In this document: in pieces, positions 52,301 to 61,221 of the stretch
Layout: the number at the start of each line of letters is the position of its first letter
Position numbering within the stretch: position 1 is the stretch's first letter
Origin: Chrysomallon squamiferum
Taxonomy: Eukaryota; Mollusca; Gastropoda; Neomphalida; Peltospiridae
Direction of reading: 5' to 3'
Assembly (NCBI GenBank): GCA_012295275.1
Contig: CM022665.1
Span: 3,295,667 to 3,359,666, forward strand
Length of the DNA stretch: 64,000 nucleotides
Made by a program: the position numbers and the translations under genes
Notes under the pieces: model-generated
Told to the model about the DNA's origin: nothing
The model's input: the letters and a program-made list of their open reading frames with translations, nothing else
Databases searched by the model: none

Positions 52301-55300
52301 CAAATTAGTTCTTTGTTTTCTGATGTCAGACTGGCTACTGTTTCGTTGTGAACAATGTTGGCTTCTTTCTCCACGTTCAGCCAGTCACTCAGATTACTTA
52401 CTTGTGTTTGAAGATTTTCAATTTCATTTAAGTGAAGGCTCAGCTTTTCTCTGTGCACTTTGATCTCGTCTGTCAAATTTTCATTTTCATGAAAGAGATC
52501 CTTCTTACTTTCATTCAAATTTGCTATTTCCTGTTGCTTCTCCTCTACTGTCTTTTCTAAAGACCTTTGCTCTGACAGAAGATGTTCTATTTTTCCTGTC
52601 AGCTCTGCAATCCTGTTTTCATATGAATTTGAAAGTTCAGAAATCTGTCTATTCAGATCAGAATTCTTTTCCTCTAATATTTTTACATCAGATTCTAACT
52701 GGGAACAACTTTCACTTAATTTATCTTTCAGCGTCTCAATGTGCTCAAGTTTAGCTTCCAGTTCACAACACTGGCTAGAAATTTGTTCTTTTTCTTCTGT
52801 CAAATTTTCCAATTTATGTTTAATACTTACACAGATTTCCCTTTCGACTGTCAAGTCATTTTGCCAGAAGAGAGCACTGGTCTTCAAGATGTGCACATTT
52901 CAAAGTTAGTTTTGTTTTTCTTCATTCAGCTTCTGAATGTGTGTTTCAAGACCAGAACACTTTTGATTCTGATCAAAGAGCTCAGCTGTGATCATTTCAA
53001 TCTGGCCATTTTTATCAGTGCACAGATCTTTATACTCTGTTAATTCAGAGTTAATTTTCTCCATTTTCAGTTCTAGCGACTGAATCATTTCTTCAGAGAT
53101 TTCTGTTTTTAGATTTCAATTGATCCAAATTATCTTTCAAAGATTTTATTTGTGCATCTTTTTCCTCTAAAACAATCTGCATCTTTTTGAGCATCAGAAA
53201 GTTCAGCTTGTAGTAATTCAAGCTGGTCAGAAAATCTCTGAGTCTCTGACTTTGATTCCTGTACCAACTTTTCTAATTTTGCTGTTTCCTCTTTCATTGA
53301 AACATTCTGGTTTTCAATGTTGTGGCATTTCTCTGACAACCTGGCCAACTCTTCTATTTTCTGGTTCAATTCATCTTGAAACATCTGCTTTTCTGAAGTT
53401 AACTCAGTTAATTTAGAATTCAGCGTGTCTGAATTTGTTTTCATTACACTAAGTTGACTTGTCAGATCTTCAGTCATCTTTTCCTGCTCTGCTAATTTGG
53501 TAGACAAATTTTCTACTTGACTTTCAAATAAACTGACCTTTTCGTCTTTATCACTGATCTCCTTTTTGAGATATTCCGCATCACCAAGCAACTGTTCGTA
53601 CTGCCCTTTAGTTTTGTTATGGTCTTCCTTTTCTTTATTCAGATCAGCTTCTAAACATTTTTGCTTATCACACAGTGATTTTATTTCTGTCTGGGCTGCA
53701 TTATTTTGAGTATTTGCCATTTCTAGTTCATGCTCAACATCTCGTAATGACTTAGAAATATTTTCAATCAGTTTCTTCAAATTATTTTCACTTTCTGACA
53801 GATCTTTGTTTTTATTAGAGAGCTGATTGATTTCATCGGACATGTCATCTTTGGTTCTAGATAGTGTTTCTCTCGACTGTGATAGTTCATATTCCACAGT
53901 TTGTTTTTCTGTCAGAGCTTCGGCCAGCAAAGATTCCTTACACGCTACTAATTCATTCAGTCTGTTGACCTCAACTTGCAAGCTTGCATTACAAGATTCA
54001 CTTTTATTCAAACGTGTTAAAAGATCCTGCTTTTCTGATGTTAACTCTGTGACAGTATCCTTCTCTTTGTTTAGAATCTGGACAGTTTCATCCAATTTAC
54101 AAATTAGTTCTTTGTTTTCTGATGTCAGACTGGCTACTGTTTCGTGTGAACAATGTTGGCTTCTTTCTCCACGTTCAGCCAGTCACTCAGATTACTTACT
54201 TGTGTTTGAAGATTTTCAATTTCATTTAAGTGAAGGCTCAGCTTTTCTCTGTGCACTTTGATCTCGTCTGTCAAATTTTCATTTTCATGAAAGAGATCCT
54301 TCTTACTTTCATTCAGATTTGCTATTTCCTGTTGCTTCTCCTCTACTGTCTTTTTCTAAAGACCTTTGCTCTGACAGAAGATGTTCTATTTTTCCTGTCA
54401 GCTCTGCAATCCTGTTTTCATATGAATTTGAAAGTTCAGAAATCTGTCTATTCAGATCAGAATTCTTTTCCTCTAATATTTTTACATCAGATTCTAACTG
54501 GGAACAACTTTCACTTAATTTATCTTTCAGCGTCTCAATGTGCTCAAGTTTAGCTTCCAGTTCACAACACTGGCTAGAAATTTGTTCTTTTTCTTCTGTC
54601 AAATTTTCCAATTTATGTTTAATACTTACACAGATTTCCCTTTCGACTGTCAAGTCATTTGCCAGAGAAGAGCACTGGTCTTCAAGATGTGCACATTTCG
54701 TTGTTAGTTTTTGTTTTTCTTCATTCAGCTTCTGAATGTGTGTTTCAAGACCAGAACACTTTTGATTCTGATCAAAGAGCTCAGCTGTGATCATTTCAAT
54801 CTGGCCATTTTTATCAGTGCACAGATCTTTATACTCTGTTAATTCAGAGTTAATTTTCTCCATTTTCAGTTCTAGCGACTGAATCATTTCTTCAGAGATT
54901 TCTGTTTTGGATTTCAATTGATCCAAATTATCTTTCAAAGATTTTATTTGTGCATCTTTTTCCTCTAAAACAATCTGCATCTTTGAAGCATCAGAAAGTT
55001 CAGCTTGTAGTAATTCAAGCTGGTCAGAAAATCTCTGAGTCTCTGACTTTGATTCCTGTACCAACTTTTCTAATTTTGCTGTTTCCTCTTTCAGTGAAAC
55101 ATTCTGGTTTTCAATGTCGTGGCATTTCTCTGACAACGTGGCCAACTCTTCTATTTTCTGGTTCAATTCATCTTGAAACATCTGCTTTTCTGAAGTTAAC
55201 TCAGTTAATTTAGAATTCAGCGTGTCTGAATTTGTTTTCATTACACTAAGTTGACTTGTCAGATCTTCAGTCATCTTTTCCTGCTCTGCTAATTTGGTAG

Positions 55301-58300
55301 ACAAATTTTCTACTTGACTTTCAAATAAACTGACCTTTTCGTCTTTTTCACTGATCTCCTTTTTGAGATATTCTGCATCACCAAGCAACTGTTCATACTG
55401 CCCTTTAGTTTTGTTATGGTCTTCCTTTTCTTTATTCAGATCAGCTTCTAAACATTTTTGCTTATCACACAGTGATTTTATTTCTGTCTGGGCTGCATTA
55501 TTTTGAGTATTTGCCATTTCTAGTTCATGCTCAACATCTCGTAATGACTTTGAAATATTTTCAATTTCTTTCTTCAAATTATTTTCACTTTCTGACAGAT
55601 CTTTGTTTTTATTAGAGAGCTGATTGATTTCATCGGACATGTCATCTTTGGTTCTAGATAGTGTTTCTCTCAACTGTGATAGTTCATATTCCACAGTTTG
55701 TTTTTCTGTCAGAGCTTCGGCCAGCAAAGATTCCTTACACGCTACTAATTCATTCAGTCTGTTGACCTCAACTTGCAAGCTTGCATTACAAGATTCACTT
55801 TTATTCAAACGTGTTAAAAGATCCTGCTTTTCTGATGTTAACTCTGTGACAGTATCCTTCTCTTTGTTTAGAATCTGGACAGTTTCATCCAATTTACAAA
55901 TTAGTTCTTTGTTTTCTGATGTCAGACTGGCTACTGTTTCGTTGTGAACAATGTTGGCTTCTTTCTCCACGTTCAGCCAGTCACTCAGATTACTTACTTG
56001 TGTTTGAAGATTTTCAATTTCATTTAAGTGAAGGCTCAGCTTTTCTCTGTGCACTTTGATCTCGTCTGTCAAATTTTCATTTTCATGAAAGAGATCCTTC
56101 TTACTTTCATTCAAATTTGCTATTTCCTGTTGCTTCTCCTCTACTGTCTTTTTCTAAAGACCTTTGCTCTGACAGAAGATGTTCTATTTTTCCTGTCAGC
56201 TCTGCAATCCTGTTTTCATATGAATTTGAAAGTTCAGAAATCTGTCTATTCAGATCAGAATTCTTTTCCTCTAATATTTTTACATCAGATTCTAACTGGG
56301 AACAACTTTCACTTAATTTATCTTTCAGCGTCTCAATGTGCTCAAGTTTAGCTTCCAGTTCACAACACTGGCTAGAAATTTGTTCTTTTTCTTCTGTCAA
56401 ATTTTCCAATTTATGTTTAATACTTACACAGATTTCCCTTTCGACTGTCAAGTCATTTGCCAGAGAACAGCACTGGTCTTCAAGATGTGCACATTTCGTT
56501 GTTAGTTTTTGTTTTTCTTCATTCAGCTTCTGAATGTGTGTTTCAAGACCAGAACACTTTTGATTCTGATCAAAGAGCTCAGCTGTGATCATTTCAATTT
56601 GACCATTTTTATCAGTGCACTGATCTTTATACTCTGTTAATTCAGAGTTAATTTTAACCATTTTCAGTTCTAGCGACTGAATCATTTCTTCAGAGATTTC
56701 TGTTTTGGATTTCAATTGATCCAAATTATCTTTCAAAGATTTTATTTGTGCATCTTTTTCCTCTAAAACAATCTGCATCTTTGAAGCATCAGAAAGTTCA
56801 GCTTGTAGTAATTCAAGCTGGTCAGAAAATCTCTGAGTCTCTGACTTTGATTCCTGTACCAACTTTTCTAATTTTGCTGTTTCCTCTTTCAGTGAAACAT
56901 TCTGGTTTTCAATGTCGTGGCATTTCTCTGACAACGTGGCCAACTCTTCTATTTTCTGGTTCAATTCATCTTGAAACATCTGCTTTTCTGAAGTTAACTC
57001 AGTTAATTTAGAATTCAGCGTGTCTGAATTTGTTTTCATTACACTAAGTTGACTTGTCAGATCTTCAGTCATCTTTTCCTGCTCTGCTAATTTTGTAGAC
57101 AAATTTTCGACCTGACTTTCAAATAAACTAACCTTTTCATCTTTTTCACTGATCTGCTTTTTGAGATATTCTGCATCACCAAGCAACTGTTCGTACTGCC
57201 CTTTGGTTTTGTTATGGTCTTCCTTTTCTTTATTCAGATCAGCTTCTAAACATTTTTGCTTATCACACAGTGATTTTATTTCTGTCTGGGCTGCATTATT
57301 TTGAGTATTTGCCATTTCTAGATCATGCTCAACATCTCGTAATGACTTTGAAATATTTTCAATCTCTTTCTTCAAATTATTTTCACTTTCTGACAGATCT
57401 TTGTTTTTATTAGAGAGCTGATTGATTTCATCAGACATGTTATCTTTGGTTCTAGATAGTGTTTCTCTCAACTGTGATAGTTCATATTCCACAGTTTGTT
57501 TTTCTGTCAGAGCTTCGGCCAGCAAAGATTCCTTACACGCTACTAATTCATTCAGTCTGTTGACCTCAACTTGCAAGCTTGCATTACAAGATTCACTTTT
57601 ATTCAAACATGTTAAAAGATCCTGCTTTTCTGATGTTAACTCTGACAGTATCCTTCTCTTTGTTTAGAAACTGGACTGTTTCATCCAATTTACAAATTAG
57701 TTCTTTGTTTTCTGATGTCAGACTAGCTAATCTTTCGTTGTGAACAATGTTGGCTTCTTTCTCCACATTCAGCCAGTCACTCAGATTATTTACTTGTGTT
57801 TGAAGATTTTCAATTTCATTTAAGTAAAGACTCAGCTTTTCTCCGTGCACTTTGACTTCATCTGTTAAATTTTCTTTTTCCTGCAACAAAATTTTATTAT
57901 TTTCATGCAAACTTCCCACCTGTTTCTCTTTTTCTTCTGTGATCTTTTTCATGTCTTCTGCCAAAGAGGCCTTCTCCGAGTGTAGTTGTTCTATTAAACT
58001 GGACTGCTCTTCTTTGGTTTTTTTCAACAGCTCAAGTTGCAACATCATTTCTTCAAACTGTAATTCATGTTGTGTGGTAAGTTCAGAACCCTTTATTTCA
58101 AGCGCAGCATTGGCTTCTTCAAGATTCTTTATAGTGAGCTCTAACTGTGAACACTTTTCTGTTAAAGTGTTATTTTGTATTTGGACATCCTGAAGCTTAG
58201 TTTCCAGATTAGTACAATGATTCAAAATGTTCTGATTTTTCTTTTGTTCCTCTTCAATATTATTCTGTGTTGTAGTACATTTTTCCTTTTCATCCAATAA

Positions 58301-61187
58301 CATTTTCTCAAGATCATCATACTTCAAAGTCATTTCTTGTTTTTCTTCATTCAGCTTCTGAATGTGTGTTTCAAGACCAGAACACTTTTGATTCTGATCA
58401 AAAAGCTCAGCTGTGATCATTTCAATCTGGCCGTTTTTATCAGTACACAGATTTTTATACTCTGTTAATTCAGAGTTAATTTTCTCTATTTTCAGTTCTA
58501 GAGACTGAATCATTTCTTCAGAGATTTTAATTTTAGAGTTTGCTTCTTCTAAATTTTCTCTGAGTGATTTTATTTTATCATCCTTTTCTTCCAAAACCTT
58601 TTGCATTTTTGATGTGTCAGAATCCAGAGAATCAGACAATGAAGATATTCTTTCTTCTTTTTCACAAAGTTCTGCCTGTAAAATTTGAAGCTGGTCAGAA
58701 AATCTCTGAGTCTCTGACTTTGATTCCTGTACCAACTTTTCTAATTTTGCTGTTTCCTCTTTCAGTGAAATATTCTGGTTTTCAATGTCGTGGCATTTCT
58801 CTGACAACGTGGCCAACTCTTCTATTTTCTGGTTCAGATCATCTTGAAACATCTGCTTTTCTGAAGTCAACTCAGTTAATTTAGAATTCAGCGTGTCTGA
58901 ATTTGTTTTCATTACACTAAGTTGACTTGTCAGATCTTCAGTCATCTTTTCCTGCTCTGCTAATTTGGTAGACAAATTTTCTACCTGACTTTCAAATAAA
59001 CTGACCTTTTCGTCTTTTTCACTGAACTGCTTTTTGAGATATTCCGCATCACCAAGCAACTGTTCGTACTGCCCTTTGGTTTTGTTATGGTCTTCCTTTT
59101 CTTTATTCAGATCAGCTTGTAAACATTCTTGTAACTGTGTCAAATGTTTATGCTGTTCACATAAAGATAAAACCTCAGTACTTTTTTCTTCTAATGTTTT
59201 TTTAAGACTATCATTAAACGAAACTTGCTCTTCAAGATTTTTGGTGAGATTTTGAACCTCTTCTTTATAAAGTGTTTCTGTTTTCTGCTTTTCTTCTAAC
59301 TCTTGTTCCATCTCTGACAGCTGACTGAGGAGAGACTCTGTTTTCTCACCAAATGTTTTTGCTTTCTCACTTTGCTTCTCTTGTAACAATTCAACTTGAT
59401 GATTTAGTTTGTTTACCAGCACTTCCAGTTCTTTCGACTTTCTCTTCTGCTCTTCAAAGCTAGAATTTAATTCTTCAGTCTCACTGTTTTTTATTTCAAG
59501 GTTCTGGTTTAGTTCATGAACTCTGTCCTCCCATTCTGAAATTTCGTGAGACATGTTTTTACATTTGGCCTCCAAATGCTTCACTTGTTCAGAAAGGTCA
59601 AGACACACTGCTGAGTTTGAAGACTGAAGAGAATTTATTTCTTCTTTTGTCTCACTAATGTTCTGATTTAACTGAAGAATTCTATTTTCCCTTTCTGCTA
59701 ATTCGCTGGACAGATTTTCACTTTTTTCTTTAAACGATGATAACATATCATTAAGTTGTTTCAGCTCTGTTGAATGACTAGCCAGCATTTGATTTTTCTC
59801 CTCTTTTATTGCCTTTGTTATCTGTCTTTCTGACTGAAGACTCTGCTGCACTTCTTCAAGCTGTAAAAACATTTGGAAGAAACTTAAATGAAGTGAATAG
59901 CCTACAAATTAAACTACAGAAATGACGACCTGATGTTATTTAGTAATACACAGACTAAAACTTTATTGCACTACATGAAACTGACAGATGCTGAATAATT
60001 TGAAAATTAAAAACAATCTGTTGCAAAACATAATCCCACCAACTAACAAACATACAAAACAAATGAACTCAGATACCTTTATGACTATAGTACAGTGGTC
60101 TCCCCAGCATTTGTGAAAGGGATGGTGGGAATCGGTGTAACAGGTGCAATTTAAAGGAACGGATGGTACAGAAAACATTCAGGGTACAAGTACTTTGAAC
60201 AATTTCAAATTACTTGTTTGTCACAAATACTCCTATAAATAATTGCATCATATGCATTAACTATCTTACAGTATGTAGCGAGACCTCTGTATTAATATGC
60301 AACATGAAGATGATGCTCATTTTAATTTCATATTTCTACAAACCTTTATAAGAAGTTCATCTTTCTCTTTCTCGAAAGCAATGTTAGGTTGTTTCTCATA
60401 TTCTATCTTTTCTTTGAGTGTCTTGATTTGTTCTAATAATTCTTCTTTTTCCTTCTCAACATCTAAAACAGAAAAATTATGAATAATAAGAAAATTGAAT
60501 GTAAATTTCAAGGTTAGTCTCATTGATTAGCAAGAAGAAATAATTTTTATCTGAATATGTCTGTGTTTATTGTTTGCTCACATAACGAAAACAATAAAAA
60601 GTTTGATAATGATAATTTTGTATCTCAGTAGTAATTATCAGATGCTAAAATGAATCAAAGGTCTGAAAATTTTACCATCTTTGGACTCCTCTATTTCAGC
60701 CATCTTCATTTCCAGTTCCACTTTCTCTCCTTTCAGTGCTGTGATAATCTCCTCTTTCTGTTTACATTCCTCTTCAAGTGATGTCACCACTGAGTTTAGC
60801 TGTGTAATTTGGTTTGTCATTTCAATCTGTTACACAAATATAACATTTAGTAGTGAAAATACATCCACGTTAAAGAAGAGATTTGTTTATATTTCCACTT
60901 TACCAAACTGATCACAATCTTTTAATCTATAAAAATATGTAATTATTATCATTACAATTATGTCTTAAAAGATATACAAATATGACAAGTATTAGCTAAA
61001 TGTACATATACCAATGTTTACTAGTTTCCATTTTGGTATTTTATGGATTAGTTACAGAACAGGTAGCTAGTTCAAGACATCCTGAAAATATCCGGCTTTT
61101 AAAACCTAATACTAGTTTACTAAACAATAAAGATAAGCACTACAGTCTTAGTTCCAAACTCTGTTCAAGCCAAAAAAATTCAGTAAC

Positions 61188-61221
<34 letters not shown>

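Noticed and set aside
50000-57650. Short introns at the frame breaks of the array
   Set aside because: Alignment of the copies shows 1-2 nt indels at each break and no GT..AG segment present in one copy and absent from another.
50303-58884. Many repeated plus-strand frames of about 77-144 codons across the array
   Set aside because: They recur at the unit spacing because they are the antisense of the same coiled-coil unit. They are copies of a shadow frame, not a gene family.
48910-59115. CRISPR-like or satellite array
   Set aside because: Units are 1.8 kb, protein-coding and in-frame; there are no short repeats with spacers and this is an animal nuclear sequence.
48391-59872. Six separate minus-strand genes, one for each long open frame in the array
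   Set aside because: The frames are contiguous pieces of one repeat series separated by single-copy-specific indels, without starts, promoters or splice sites between them. One broken exon explains all of them.
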